Shown in pieces: positions 36,801 through 48,061 of a stretch of DNA of 64,000 nucleotides (the first letter of the stretch is position 1; every line of letters starts with the position of its first letter). This DNA comes from Lytechinus pictus (Eukaryota > Echinodermata > Echinoidea > Temnopleuroida > Toxopneustidae), in assembly GCF_037042905.1 (NCBI RefSeq), contig NC_087254.1, forward strand, positions 18,098,603 through 18,162,602. The letters run 5' to 3'. Below the pieces are notes generated by a model. That model worked only from the letters and a program-made list of their open reading frames with translations, searched no databases and was not told the DNA's origin. Position numbers and translations under genes: made by a program.

Positions 36801-39647
36801 TAACAAAAATAAAAATTGGGATTAGGGGGGTGTTTCACAAAGGATTAAGTGTGACTAAAATTTGTGTGCAGTATACAATGCACCAGTCAGAGTCAAATCT
36901 ACTTTATTGGGACAATTCCACGCAGTCGTTTGTACCGAGGGAAGGGGCAGAAAAGGAACGTGCCATTTTTTTGCTTGTCAGAAAAAATGTTCATCCTGAA
37001 AATGCTTAAGAAAATGAAAGTGACCTCTAAATTTCTTTTTTGCTTGTCAGAATATTTTTGCCCACCCCCTTTTTTGGGGGGTAAAGCCTGAATGCCTGGA
37101 TCTACCCCTGCTTCTACACAATGCACCAGCTCGACAATCTACAACTTTATAAATTGAATGTTATGATTTCAGGAGAAAAGCAATTGAAGAAACTTACCAA
37201 AGTGTGTCTGTTTCCAGAAAATGAAGCATAGCTTTGATAATCTGAGCCTTTGATCTATGTGATGGATTATCAAGTACTGTATTACACAGAGCAGTCTATA
37301 TTACAGGAAAGAAACAAAAACACATAGAGACAAGTGCTTCTTGAGATAGAAGGAAAAAATACATTTCAGACTAATACTTTTAAAAGTAATGCCTGATATA
37401 TATGCTATATTAAAACAAGTTTGGTAATAATGATAACAATATAAACAAGTGGAACGCCTCTGGCAGTCTCGCCTGCATTACGCAATTTAATATAGCAGCA
37501 GTGCTAACTTTGAAAACTACAATAACATAATCATTCACAAAAACACCATTCATATAATGACATAATACCACATTCATTGACCATAGATGACATTTGAACG
37601 GTGACTTAAGACTTGTAAACTACACCCATGTCCACATTTCATTCACTCTATCCATAAACTTTCAAAGTTATGATGGCAATTCAACAATTACCCCAACATG
37701 GCCTAAGTTTATTGACCTTAACTGACCTTTGACCTTGGTTTTGTGACCTGAAACTCACAGGGGATGTTCAGTGATACTTGATTACTCTTATATCCCAAGT
37801 TTTATGAACTAGATCTATAAACTTTCAGAGTTAGGATGGTAATTCAACAAATACCCCAACATGGCCAAAGTTCATTGACCTTTAATGACCTTTGACCATG
37901 GTCATGTGACCTGAAACTCGTACAGGATGTTCAGTGATACTTGATTACTCTTATGTCCAAGTTTTATGAACTAGATCCATAAACTTTCAGAGTTAGGATG
38001 GTAATTTAACAAATACCCCCAACTTGGCCAAAGTTCATTGACCCTAAATGACCTTTGACCTTGGTCATGTGACCTGAAACTCAGGCAGGATGTTCACTCA
38101 TACTTGATTAACCTTATGTCCAAGTTTCATGAACTAGATCCATAACTTTTCAAAGTTATGATAGTAATTCAACAAATACCCCCAACTTGACCAAAGTTCA
38201 TTGACCCTAAATGACCTTTGACCTTGGTCACGTGACCTGAAACTCGAGCAGGATGTTCACTAATACTTGATAAACCTCATGCTCAAGTTTCATGAACTAG
38301 GTCCATATACTTTCTAAGTTATGATGTCATTTCAAAAACTTAACCTTCGGTTAAGATTTTGAAAATAATTCTCCCAACATGGTCTAAGTTCATTGACCCT
38401 AAATGACCTTTGACCTTTGTCATGTGACCTGAAACTCAGGTAGGATGTTCAGTAATACTTGATTATCCTTATGGCCAAGTTTCATGAACTAGGTCCATAT
38501 ACTTTCTAAGTTATGATGTCATTTCAAAAACTTAACCTTAGGTTAAGATTTGATGTTGACGCCGCCGCCGCCGCCGTTGGAAAAGCGGCGCCTATAGTCT
38601 CGCTCTGCTATGCAGGCGAGACAAAAATGTATAAAGTGCTTAATACAATGCTAGGTGCAACATACTATTACCCTGGCTTAACATGACTACCCCGATCAGG
38701 TGTCCTATTTACCCATATCTCCATTCTAGACCAAATTCGTTCAGCCACTGCAGTTAGCAGGCAATATATACTATATGAGGTGCTACATCATGAGGGTTAA
38801 TTTAGCAACTGGTTTGGAAACTGGTTGGTTGGCATGTCAGAGAAATTGCATTATATTTCATTTAGCTACACAGTTTTGTAAATATTTCAACTATGCATGG
38901 TCTGTGAAATATTCAGAGTTCTAGCAGAAACATGTTTTTCTTACTGAAATGAATAATATATGTGCTTATTAGAATTACAAAGGAAATTGCTTGTCTATAT
39001 ATCAAAATCTCAATTACACTATTGTGATATGCGATATCATGAACTCAATGGCCCGTGTTCTGAATTCAGGTTTAACTTAGACCATGGTCTAACTCTGGTC
39101 TAATTATGGGTAGCCAAAACTAAAAAAGTTCTGCTTATATCGTATATTTCTTATATTTACTATTTTGTTTAATTTCGCTTTCATAATTAAGAAAATATTT
39201 CATTTATCATTCTGAGACAGTTATAAATGATTTGAGTGTCATAAGAGTTAATAAATCGAACATGTACTAATAGAGATTTGTGCTCCATTTGGCTCTCCAT
39301 AGTCAAACTACAACTTTAAACCAGGGTTCAATTTAAGCCCGCGTTCAGAATACGGGCAATTAATCATCTTTACATTAAAGTTTTAATGTTATTTTTTCAA
39401 TATCAAATATATCATCGTCATTCGTCATCATGCAGCCCTATGATGTAACCTACCAAATGCATACTATGCTGCTTGATGACCTCATTCTGGGTATCCCACT
39501 CTGTTGCCACAGCAACAGCTAATGATTCAGTAGGGATGACCACTGGCTGACCACTGGGTGTTCTTAACTTCCTCTGATCAAGATTTATCTCAAATGCTTT
39601 GCTTCCTGATCGAGTGATTGATACATTCTTGTAAAATCGTTTCTTTT
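33887..39647 (-). CDS. ATPAF2: ATP synthase F1 assembly factor 2 (ATP12 family), 5' exon missing
   Basis: Five exons in transcription order: 39647-39454, 37295-37198, 36794-36601, 34828-34713 and 34024-33887 (TGA at 33889-33887). All have AG/GT borders and matching phases, and encode about 245 residues. Diagnostic stretches are KRFYKNVSIT, VAVATEWDTQNEVIK, ALCNTVLDNPSHR, STSISGPVIPQETY, SVVLTFAAIDREVS and ISKWGSVEWSHD. ATP12-family chaperones work in the mitochondrial matrix, holding the F1 alpha subunit until it joins the beta subunit. Human ATPAF2, as I recall it, is 289 residues. What is missing is about 45 N-terminal residues, the expected transit peptide. The first exon seen starts in phase 1, so an upstream coding exon must exist; I could not place it between 39.65 and 48 kb. 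The introns host a satellite-bearing element (37466-38622) and a foldback (35265-36045). Confidence 0.95.
35265..36045. mobile_element. Foldback element with G-run termini in an ATPAF2 intron
   Basis: TTAACCCTCAATCTCCCGGG at the left is mirrored by CCCGGGAGAATTAGGGTTAA at the right. Each end carries a long G or C run flanking GGCCATTATGGCC. No open frame of note. A left-end relative starts near 61028. 'gtctgcgcac' blocks near 35235, 36211 and 36420 mark another repeat around it. Confidence 0.75.
37466..38622. mobile_element. Element with 13-bp terminal inverted repeats and an about 160-bp satellite core
   Basis: GTCTCGCCTGCAT at 37466-37478 is inverted as ATGCAGGCGAGAC at 38610-38622. Between them are five to six units of about 160 bp, each with 'aactttcagagtta', 'caaagttcattgacc', 'atgacctttgacc' and 'tgtgacctgaaactc'. 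A (GCC)n run lies near the right end. No transposase. It sits in the ATPAF2 intron between exons 39647-39454 and 37295-37198. Confidence 0.75.
39051..39357. mobile_element. MITE, GCCCGTGTTCTGAA class, copy 1
   Basis: GCCCGTGTTCTGAATTCAGG at the left is mirrored by 'gcgttcagaatacgggc' at the right; 'gtttaacttagacc' inside also pairs imperfectly. A sister copy is at 47266-47592. It lies in the ATPAF2 intron, about 100 bases from exon 39647-39454. Confidence 0.7.
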
Positions 39648-40227
39648 CTGTAAATGAAATTCAACAGAGAAAAAATTATAGTAAAAAATAACTTCAAGAA
39701 ATATCTATTTCAAGCTATACATGTACATGTGTACCCTGATGGTCGGCAGACAAGAGGTCTATTGGCCATCATCATGTAGCACGGGAAGTGACCTGTTTTA
39801 AAGTACAGTGCAACTTGCAAATCAGTGTTGTGAGTAGTGAGTGCCAAAAACATTATCTCATGAATAATTTGGCATAAACTAAAGTATGTACACCTCCCCC
39901 ATTTCTCTGCCACAAACCATGATTGATATAGTAACAAAAGTTTACAAGATGGTAGAAAAATGACATTAACTACTTGATTGTATAGATGTAGACTTATATG
40001 AACTAATTCATGCTAATTTATTCATAAAATCATATATTCTGCTCTAATTCACTAATTAAAGTAACAGGCACTAACAATCATGACAATTGAAACAAAACAA
40101 TCTACTGATTGAAATTGTGCAACTGCTTTTCATCACAATACAAGATGGTGGCATGGCATGAGCATCATCAGTGGTAGACTGTTTCGGAGGAGTTTTTCAA
40201 TATTTTCTGATTTTTTAGTCCTCCTAC
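39648..40227. other. ATPAF2 upstream intron sequence
   Basis: The missing first ATPAF2 exon should lie here or further right. I searched for a minus-strand ATG with a basic, transit-peptide-like frame and a donor in phase 1 and did not find a convincing one. Confidence 0.35.
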
Positions 40228-40618
40228 ACAGACAGATGACGGCCATTGGGCTCGTAATGCCTGGAGCAAACAACCGCCGCTTAACTACAGCGTCTATAAA
40301 AAGGGTGCGCTTTGCACCCTCCTCAATTACTCCTAACTTTTGCTTTTTTGACGGGGGAAAAAGGAAGAAATAATAAAGATAAATTTATATCAAATACAAT
40401 CAGCTTACCACCATTCTGAAAAATATGCTGGAAATAAGTGAATTTTGATGACATACAGATCGGGATCAGCCAGGCGCCAGCGGATTGGCTGGCACGTTCA
40501 TACGCTCAGCTGTAGCTGCGCTGACGGCGATCAAAGAAGAGCTGGCTGATCCTGATCTGTTTGTCATCAAAATTTTTCCGGCATATTTTTGCACCATTAC
40601 GAGCCCAATGGCCGTCAT
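40228..40618. repeat. Inverted repeat
   Basis: TGACGGCCATTGGGCTCGTA at 40228 is exactly inverted ending at 40618. An inner pair ('cagatcgggatcagccag' near 40458 and 'ctggctgatcctgatctg' near 40543) would extend the hairpin. Confidence 0.65.
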
Positions 40619-40880
40619 AGGTCTACATCAGCATGATCAGAGGCAGTGCAGACTGCAGTGCAAGTGCTTTAAAAAAAAAATTCTCCCTGGCCATTGCCCT
40701 TGCTGTGTTCATTATTCATGAGGAAAATTGACAATTATGGATTTAGTATTTAGGCTATAATAGTAGGCATGGTCGGCTGGTTAGAAAGTAATATAATCCC
40801 TGCTGTAGCGCTGTTAACATGCAATACTATACAGAGTGCAGATCTACCTTTTATTTCTAAATGGTTGCATGACTGACATT

Positions 40881-40965
40881 GGCAGGGTAGCTCAGTCGGT
40901 TAGAGCGCATGTTTCGGATAAGATCGTAGATCTCAACGCAAGGGGTTCGAGTCCCGCTCATGCCG
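40881..40965 (+). ncRNA. tRNA-like sequence, probably tRNA-derived repeat
   Basis: Box A TAGCTCAGTCGG and box B GGTTCGAGTCC are intact, and GGCA at the start pairs with TGCC at the end. The D arm is good. The acceptor stem is short and the anticodon region does not fold into a standard arm; 'agatcgtagatct' forms an extra hairpin. It reads as a decayed type II tRNA or a SINE head rather than a working tRNA. Confidence 0.55.
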
Positions 40966-41146
40966 AAACGCGTCTAACAATAAAGTCTGATGCTATACTC
41001 CCTATAGCGTTGTGTTAGTGTGCCTTACCAGTGGTCACCACTGTATTCAGAGCAGGTGTGAATGCAGTTGAAAAACACTGATACACTCCGTCCATCGGAA
41101 AGGACGCAAATGTTGGTCCCGTGTATAGGAGAGTCACAACCTATGC

Positions 41147-41675
41147 TAACCCAGAGAGCTCCCGCCCGCTGCGCGGGCGGGAGCCCAGAAGCTTACCGTG
41201 TATTTGACCATATTCACCGGACTAGGGTGATTTATGGTCTAAATATTTCTCCAAATGAATTGTGAAAACAGAAAGAATACAATTACCACGATTATATGGA
41301 TGAAGGTCTAACGAGTGGCAGTTTCCTGACATCTGGGCACAGACTGAAACCTCAAAAAAACGAAAAGTTATCTCCTCTACCCCAGTCTCGATCGGCCATT
41401 TTGTTACGATTTTTAACAAAAATGGCCGATCGAAACGGGGGTAGAAGGAGAGAACTTTTCGTTTTTTTGAGGTTCCAGTCTGTTCCCAGATGTCAGGAAA
41501 CTGCCACTCGTTAGACCTTCATCCATATAATCGTGGTAATTGTATACTTTCTGTTTTCACAATTCATTTGTAGAAATATTTTGACCATAAATCACCCTAG
41601 TCCGGTGAATATGGTCAAATACACGGTAAGCTTCTGGGCTCCCGCCCGCTGCGCGGGCGGGAGCTCTCTGGGTTA
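41147..41675. mobile_element. 529-bp near-perfect hairpin MITE with 9-bp target duplication
   Basis: AACCTATGC at 41138-41146 and 41676-41684 is a direct duplication. The element starts TAACCCAGAGAGCTCCCGCC and ends in its inverse. The arms run about 250 bp each with few mismatches and meet near 41410 at GATCGGCCATTTTGTTACG. Each arm also has an inner hairpin, CCCGCCCGCTGCGCGGGCGG. Long terminal repeats with a 9-bp duplication suggest Mutator-like mobilisation. There is no open frame of note, so it is non-autonomous. Confidence 0.88.
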
Positions 41676-41684
41676 AACCTATGC

Positions 41685-42958
41685 ATGTTAAAACCAATAC
41701 ACTATTCGTCAAAGAGTAGGGTGTTCACCCGGTGTATTGGCTATTGCACCCGTCGGTCCCGGCAAAATTCAGGTCAAGTACCCGATGCATTTATACCCAG
41801 GAGGGCCTAGACAGGAATAACCATCGTTTCTGGGGATTTATTTAACAATTTCTGACATTTTAAGAGTGGAGCCAACGCAGTTCAGCGGAACAACCAAATA
41901 CAGAGACTGAAGCTTTTGGTCTGAGGGCCCTGCATTTTGTATATCGTATAGATCCAGATACCAGGCAGTCTAGCCAGGAGGCTTTAGTTTAAATTAAGTT
42001 AGAGAGTAATAAAATTCATTTACTAACGTATGCTTACTCTCCACTTGAGAGTAAAAATCATTTCCTAACATACGTTAGTAAATGATTTTTACTCTCAAGA
42101 AGCCGCCCATTAGTAAATGATTTTTACTCTCAAGAAGCCGCCTGGCTACTCTCCACAGAGTCAGGGATTTCTATTATTGCATTCATCTACAGACTACACA
42201 TAACGCCAAAAAACCTCAAACTTTCGCCTCCGAGATTTCTACTTTCCTTCTAAAAGATCTAGCCCTTAATCATGTACATGGGATACAAACTTTATTTCAG
42301 ACATTTCTATGATATTGACTTCATTTTTAAACAAGAATTCATTAAAAAAAACGAGAAAAATGTGTTTGCGTGCTGTCGCCAAGCGAAAGACAATGAAATC
42401 AAGATGGCGACGTAAACACGGTGGCAAGAATTCATTCAAAAAACGAGAATGTTATTTATGATAAGATGGGGAAAAGAGTAGGCATACGTTAGTTTAGTAT
42501 TAGTAGGCCCTAGGCCCTAAAGATTTTTACTCTCTAATTAAGAGCCTCCTGGCTAAGGCAGTCCTTCGCCGGTCTGGTCGCGATGACGGCGGCCAGACCG
42601 GCGGAGTGAGCTCCCCCTGATCTGACTGTCCATGCTCCCCGACCAGGGCAGGGTCCAGGGACGAGCATGGTGTTAGAAAATCTATACCCGGCTTTTAATT
42701 ACCTCGGTAATGTCGGCAAGTGAAGGCATAAGCCTGTGGTGAATTTTTGGCTAATAATAGACTCCGACGAACATTTTGTTTTGGTCCAGAAAACCATCCA
42801 ATAAGGCCAATTCTTTGAAAGAAAGTCATCGCTCTCGCTTCGCTTCTACGGTATCTCCACTGCAAAAAAGAAAGTTGGAGAATTTTTTCCTACCAACTCG
42901 ACGTTAGTATGTTTTGTCAAAATAATAGGCAAATTGCCAATTCGTCTACTGCCAACTT
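41685..42958. other. Intergenic; local duplicated and inverted blocks
   Basis: At 42010-42140 the block 'tttttactctcaagaagccgcc' is repeated directly, and a related 'ctctccacttgagagtaaaaatc' pairs with it. Near 42560-42610 'cggtctggtcgc' and 'ggccagaccgg' form a hairpin. No gene seen. Confidence 0.45.
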
Positions 42959-43116
42959 CAGGGGCCGCGGAACGGTTTTCGAAGTGGGGGGGGGGGGGCT
43001 GACCATACAGAAAATCACAATCATATGGTCCTATTTACGTTTTTGTACATGGTTTTGGAATAAAGTGGGGGGCTGAAGCCCCCCTCAGCCCCCCCCCCCC
43101 GCTTCCGCGGCCCCTG
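42959..43116. mobile_element. Short inverted-repeat element, CAGGGGCCGCGG class, copy B
   Basis: CAGGGGCCGCGGAACGG at the left is mirrored by GCTTCCGCGGCCCCTG at the right, each followed inward by a long G or C run. The interior is nearly the reverse of copy A (16152-16307). 158 bp, non-coding. Confidence 0.75.
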
Positions 43117-43656
43117 AACTTGTACTCTCACATCATAGTCTACATTCATTTAGTTTATTGCCATTCCGTCCAACGTTTGGTAACAACCGGCCGGCAATTT
43201 GGTCCAATCATCACTTCGTCTATGGCCATTTCGTCACATAACCAGTTTGTACTATAATATCCATTTCATTTTAATTCATTGTTACGAAACGAGCTCCAAA
43301 TTTGTGTTGGGCACCTAAATTATTTTTTTTTGTGTGTGTTTTTCTTTTTGCTTGTTAATTAACTTTTCATTCAGCTTGAACCCCCCCTAAAAAATCCTGC
43401 GTACGCTAAGTATGATCTTGTGTAAATCAGATGAACGACTTATTCAGTATTATGAATCGAGTAAGGGATGAAATAATTTCCGCAGCGGCTTGTTCTTTGT
43501 ATTATTTTGTTTTAAATGGATTGGAGCTAGTGATCACCAACTATTGCTTAGGAATTGTCCAGCGGCGTATCCAGGTAGGGGCACTCCGGCCCGTGCCCAC
43601 CCCCCTTAGACTCATAGCAAATAGTGGTAAAAATCCTATGTCGTTCATCATGGAAA

Positions 43657-44250
43657 GAGATGCTCCAGGCTGAAGATACATGTATTTATTTTTCAATAAA
43701 CAGAGGATAGTTCACAGAGCAAAATGCTGAAAATTGGATCAAAATTGGATAACAAATAAAGTCGTTGAATTTTAAAGATTTGCATTATTATATTATAGTT
43801 TAAGCACGTCTTCATTAATATATTCATTAGATGGGGTGATGATGTCATCCCAACATGTTCTTTTGCATTTTATTATATGAAATTAGGTCTATTCAACTTT
43901 TTTCTACCAAGAACTAAAACAATTGGATTGACAACTGATTAAGAACATGAGTTATTTTTTGCTGCAACTTATTTCATTATAGTGGAGACACATCATTCAC
44001 ACATGTGTGGAAAAATGAAATGATTTCATGTAATAATATAAGAAAAAGGAATGTGGGGATGTGACATCTTAAGCCCACCTAATGAATATTCATGACGATG
44101 TGCATAACTGTTTTCACTAAATATTGTTAAACTTTAAAAATTAAATAACTTTGTTATCCGATTTTGATGAAATTTTCAGCATTTTGATATGTGAATTTTA
44201 CTCTATTTATTTAGATATGAATAATTCTTAGCTCGGAGCATCCCTTGAAG
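43657..44250. mobile_element. Foldback MITE, 'ctgaaaatttcatcaaa' family, copy 2
   Basis: 'gagatgctccaggctgaag' at the left is mirrored by 'agctcggagcatccctt' at the right. Inner landmarks are 'aaaatgctgaaaattggatc' and 'ccgattttgatgaaatttt'. The arms are more diverged than in 45311-45920. Confidence 0.7.
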
Positions 44251-44631
44251 TGAGGAACTTTTTTTCCTTGCTTGTCAAATTATTCCTGACACAAATGAAA
44301 TCACCTTTTTTTTTGGGGGGGGGTATTAATTTTATCTGTACCAAATCCTGGATCCGCCTAGTCTGCTGGGCAAACCCTTCACTCGAGTTAAGGGTCTGAA
44401 TGTGCAGCCTACTCATGCCTTGTGTACTGAAGGCTCATTGGAACAGCAAGTTTTGTATGTGCTAGTCTTTGCGTGGAGGCACACTTATTGATCAAAGTTC
44501 CAATCAGGGTCTGTGCCTGCAGACTAGGATCCGCCCGCCCTTGACCTTATCTACTATATCTTTTCATCACTTTGAAAGAAAATGTATGAATGACAAAAGT
44601 AAAGTGAATTTTCTTCCTAATGTTATAATTT

Positions 44632-44730
44632 AGTGACCGAAGTCGGTAGCTAACCGAGATCAGCCCCCGCCAAAAGTGATCAAAGGTCGCCACCCTGTTA
44701 CGGGAGGGTGGCTATTATTTAGGTCGCTTA
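44632..44730 (-). ncRNA. Structured two-hairpin element, copy 1
   Basis: On the minus strand an 8-bp hairpin GCCACCCT/AGGGTGGC is followed about 30 bases later by GGCTGATCTCGGTTAGCTACCG, whose CGGT/ACCG ends pair, then TTCGGTC. The outer ends (TAAGCGACC and GGTCACTA) can also pair. The second hairpin resembles those at 46680-46785 and 60783-60884, while the first keeps only its fold. It could be a structured RNA or a conserved part of a repeat. Confidence 0.4.
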
Positions 44731-45235
44731 GATGAGCTATCTATCAATTATATTAAAAAAAATTAACAATATTTTTTATAGTTAGTTTTAATACAAGCGG
44801 TTTTTTGTTATCATAGTTTTTAAAATAATTTTGAAAATAATTTTTTTGTTTTATGTTATTTGATATTTATTTAGCAATAAAAAATATTATTGTTAATAGT
44901 TATTTTTTAATTACCTTTTCTTTTTTTTATAAATCAAATTGCTAATGAAGCTTATAATCGATTACAAGTGCAGACAAACGGGCAAAGTTTCGAGCGAACA
45001 AACAAAAGCCGATGTTATTCAGTCTGGAGTTCACATGACCCTGGGAATCACCCCCACCCCACTGAAGATTTTTCTGGGGGGGGGGTATGCGTATGTCATA
45101 CGCCATACACAGCGTCCCCTGGAAATTAGGTTGATGTTGGAATTTTTCACCTTCAGTTTTAAGTGAAAACCTTTTTTTTTGCTTGTCAAATACATGCATT
45201 CTTTATTTTTATTTTTTATTTATATAATTCGAATC

Positions 45236-45313
45236 TCTACAATGGCATATTGAAGATAATGTTATTATTATCATTATTATTATTGTTATTGTTATCATAA
45301 TTTTTATTATTAA
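45236..45313. repeat. ATT/TTA trinucleotide repeat
   Basis: Imperfect TTA units directly abut the foldback MITE that follows. Confidence 0.75.
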
Positions 45314-45920
45314 AGGGATGGTCCGGGCCAAAAATATTTATATCTAAATAAATAGAGTAAAATTCACAAAGCAAGATGCTGAAAATTTCATCAAAATCGG
45401 ATAACAAAATAACAAAGTTATTGAATTTCAAAGCTTATCAATATTATGTGAAAACAGTTATATGCGCATCGTCATGAATATTCATTAGGTGGGCTGATGA
45501 TGTCATATCCCCACTTTCATTTTTCTTATGTTATTACATGAAATCATAATTGTTTCATCTTTTATATGTGTAAATGATGTGTCTGCATTATGATGAAATA
45601 AGTTGCGGCAATAAATAACTAATGCACTTAATCAGTTGTCAATCCAATTGTTTTAATTCTTGGTAGAAAATTTTTGAATAAACCTAATTTCATATAATAA
45701 AATACAAAAGAACAAGTGGGGATATGACATCATCAGCCCACCTAATGAATATTCATGAAGACATGCCTAGAACTGTTTCACCAGAATAATGCAAATCTAT
45801 AAAATTCAATAACTTCGTTATTTGTTATCCGATTTTGATCAAATTTTCAGCATTTTGCTCTGTGAATTTTACTCTATTATTGAGATATGAATATCTTTAC
45901 CCTGGACCATCCCTTTAATA
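45311..45920. mobile_element. Foldback MITE with TTAA ends, copy 3
   Basis: TTAAAGGGATGGTCCGGGCC at the left is mirrored by GGACCATCCCTTTAA at the right, so a TTAA lies at both outer edges and may be the target duplication. Arms of about 250 bp pair well ('aaaatttcatcaaaatcgg' with 'ccgattttgatcaaatttt'). Non-coding. Confidence 0.8.
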
Positions 45921-46679
45921 TTACCACTGTTACTATTTACATTAATGTTGGTTAAATTATAAGGAGATATACATTGCAATATTGTAAAATAAGAGTAAAT
46001 CTAAATCGACTCATTGAATCACTCCATACTCATCCAAAAGTGGTAGAGTGGTTGAGTTAATTACCTTAAAATTTACATATTGTTTTTCGGTCTGTTAGAT
46101 ATGATATAAACCAATGATGTGCTATTCCTCTAATACCAAAGGATACTCCGCTTAAAAAAAAAATATTTAAAAATTTTTAAAAGATAAACCCTGATGAGTT
46201 GATGATATTGATAAAATTAACAATGATTAGAGGGATGATAATAATAAATGATAATCATAACAGACATCCTAATAATACTACTTTTACTACTATTCATTAG
46301 AATAGCAATGAAAAGTAATAGCAATAGTGAAAGATGATTATAATAACAACAACAACTAAAACAGCAGGAAAATACTTTATTTGGTCATGGACATCCATGG
46401 CTTGGTTAACATGACGGCAATACCCTTTTTTAATCGATTACAGAGTGAGGTTGTTTTTATTTAATATCCTTTTTTTTTCCTCATGCCTAGACAATTATAA
46501 TGAAAAAAAGGACAATTAAAGATACTTTTATATGTTTAATTTAAAATTCTTTATGTTTAGAAGTGAAAAATAATATATTAATTGTATTTTCTAAATGTAA
46601 TTTTTTTAGTAAAAAAATAACCGTAAAATATATTTATTATTGTATGTATAAATATTTCAGGATTCCCCTCTTTGGCAAT
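45921..46679. other. AT-rich sequence related to 60370-60770
   Basis: Blocks such as 'gataatcataacagacat' (about 46252) and 'agcaatagtgaaagatgat' (about 46320) recur in the same order near 60392 and 60460. No gene seen. Confidence 0.5.
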
Positions 46680-46785
46680 GTTGACGCCGCCGTCGCTCTG
46701 CTGTGCGCATACAGCAGTGCTGACTTTGTAATTATTCTTTGGAAGAGGCTGTTATCGGTTAGCTGCCGATTTCGGTCTTATTATA
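46680..46785 (+). ncRNA. Structured two-hairpin element, copy 2
   Basis: The hairpin CTGCTGT/ACAGCAG is followed by about 36 bases, then GAGGCTGTTATCGGTTAGCTG with ATCGG/CCGAT pairing, then TTTCGGTC. It has the same order as copies 1 and 3. No coding potential. Confidence 0.4.
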
Positions 46786-47265
46786 TTTGTTGGATATAGA
46801 GAGTTGAGACAGTGTTACATTTCTGACACTCTGTATAAGGTAAAAACGCAACGCACGAATTACAGAGAATGACTTGGGTACAGATATGTTCTTAAAGCCA
46901 AATTGGCCCGAATTCACAAAGGTGGTTTCATTTAAATCTCGTATTCACCTAAAATATCGACTATGGATTTTATAAGTAGTGTATTAAAACAAATATTAAT
47001 TTTATACTCGCATTTGGCACGTTTCAGCATTGGCCTGTGCATCACATTCACGATTACAAAAAAAAGAAGCCTCTATCGGGTCACCAGCAGATACTTAGTA
47101 CTTGAGATAGTACTCTAATCACCTCCTTCCTTTTTCTCAGTTTCTCTCCTTCCACCCCCCCCCCCCCTCTCATTCTTTCTCTCTCTCTCTCAATCATCTT
47201 CGACTGCTCAGGAACTTGATGACTTTCCAGTCTAATTTCAGATACCTTCTTGATTAGCCTCAATG
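46786..47265. other. Intergenic, MITE terminus fragment and CT-rich tract
   Basis: 'ggcccgaattcacaaagg' near 46905 matches the terminus of the 31679-32092 MITE. A C-run and a CT repeat occupy 47149-47190. No gene seen. Confidence 0.4.
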
Positions 47266-47592
47266 GCCCGTATTCTGAAGTGGGGCTTAACCATAGAGAT
47301 AGATCTCTATGGGCTTAACTTAGACCACGGTGTAACTCTGTGCGAAAATTATGGGAAGCCAAAAGTGTCAAACTTTTTATTAAGTTGTATTATGTTTACT
47401 GTGCTCTTTCCTGATTCATCGATGGCGAAGACAATCATCTATACTTCCTAGACAATTATGAATGATTTGAGAGCCAAATGAGATGAAATACGATATCTCT
47501 ACTGTTAGTGATTTATGTAACGATTGGCTATCCATACTTAAACCACAACTTTAAACCTGAGTTAAAGTTAAACCCAACTTCAGAATACAGGC
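47266..47592. mobile_element. MITE, GCCCGTGTTCTGAA class, copy 2
   Basis: GCCCGTATTCTGAAGTGGGG at the left is mirrored by 'aacttcagaatacaggc' at the right. Interior blocks ('gcttaacttagacca', 'ttatgggaagccaaaa') match 39051-39357. Confidence 0.7.
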
Positions 47593-47772
47593 TAATGTCT
47601 CTGTCATTGACCTTGGATTAGAAATTAATAACAAATGATGCAAATATTTACTAACAAACGGAATCGCATTCTCCTCGAATATTTAAAAATTACACAGATC
47701 CCACCTCTGACCCTTTCCCCTCTTTTCATTTTTATTATTTTTCCCCTTTTTTTCTTTCTTCATGCATGGACA

Positions 47773-48061
47773 TAGGCGGCGGAAGCGGGGACCTGTCCCC
47801 CCTAAATTTGTGGTGGGGATGCCTCCCCCCTATTTTTTTTTTTTATAACCATTTTTTTTTTTTTTTTTTTTTTTTTTTGGGGGGGGGGGGGGGCTTGTCT
47901 ATTTTGTTTCCTGGGTCCCCCCTCCTAAATTCAGGTGGACCCCCCTAATTTTGTTTTTGCTTCTCAAAACATTTTTGTGTCCCCTATAAATTCTTTTTAC
48001 CTGTGTCCATCCCAAAATTTCAGGTGGACCCGCCCCCCTAATTTTTTTGGCTTCCGCCGCC
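47773..48061. mobile_element. Short element with GGCGGCGGAAGC inverted ends
   Basis: GGCGGCGGAAGC at 47773 is exactly inverted as GCTTCCGCCGCC ending at 48061. The interior is made of T and G runs and a block ('ttcaggtggacccccctaa') present twice. Non-coding. Confidence 0.65.

Noticed and set aside
40881-40965. Functional tRNA gene
   Set aside because: Boxes A and B are good but the anticodon arm does not form and the acceptor pairs over only four bases.
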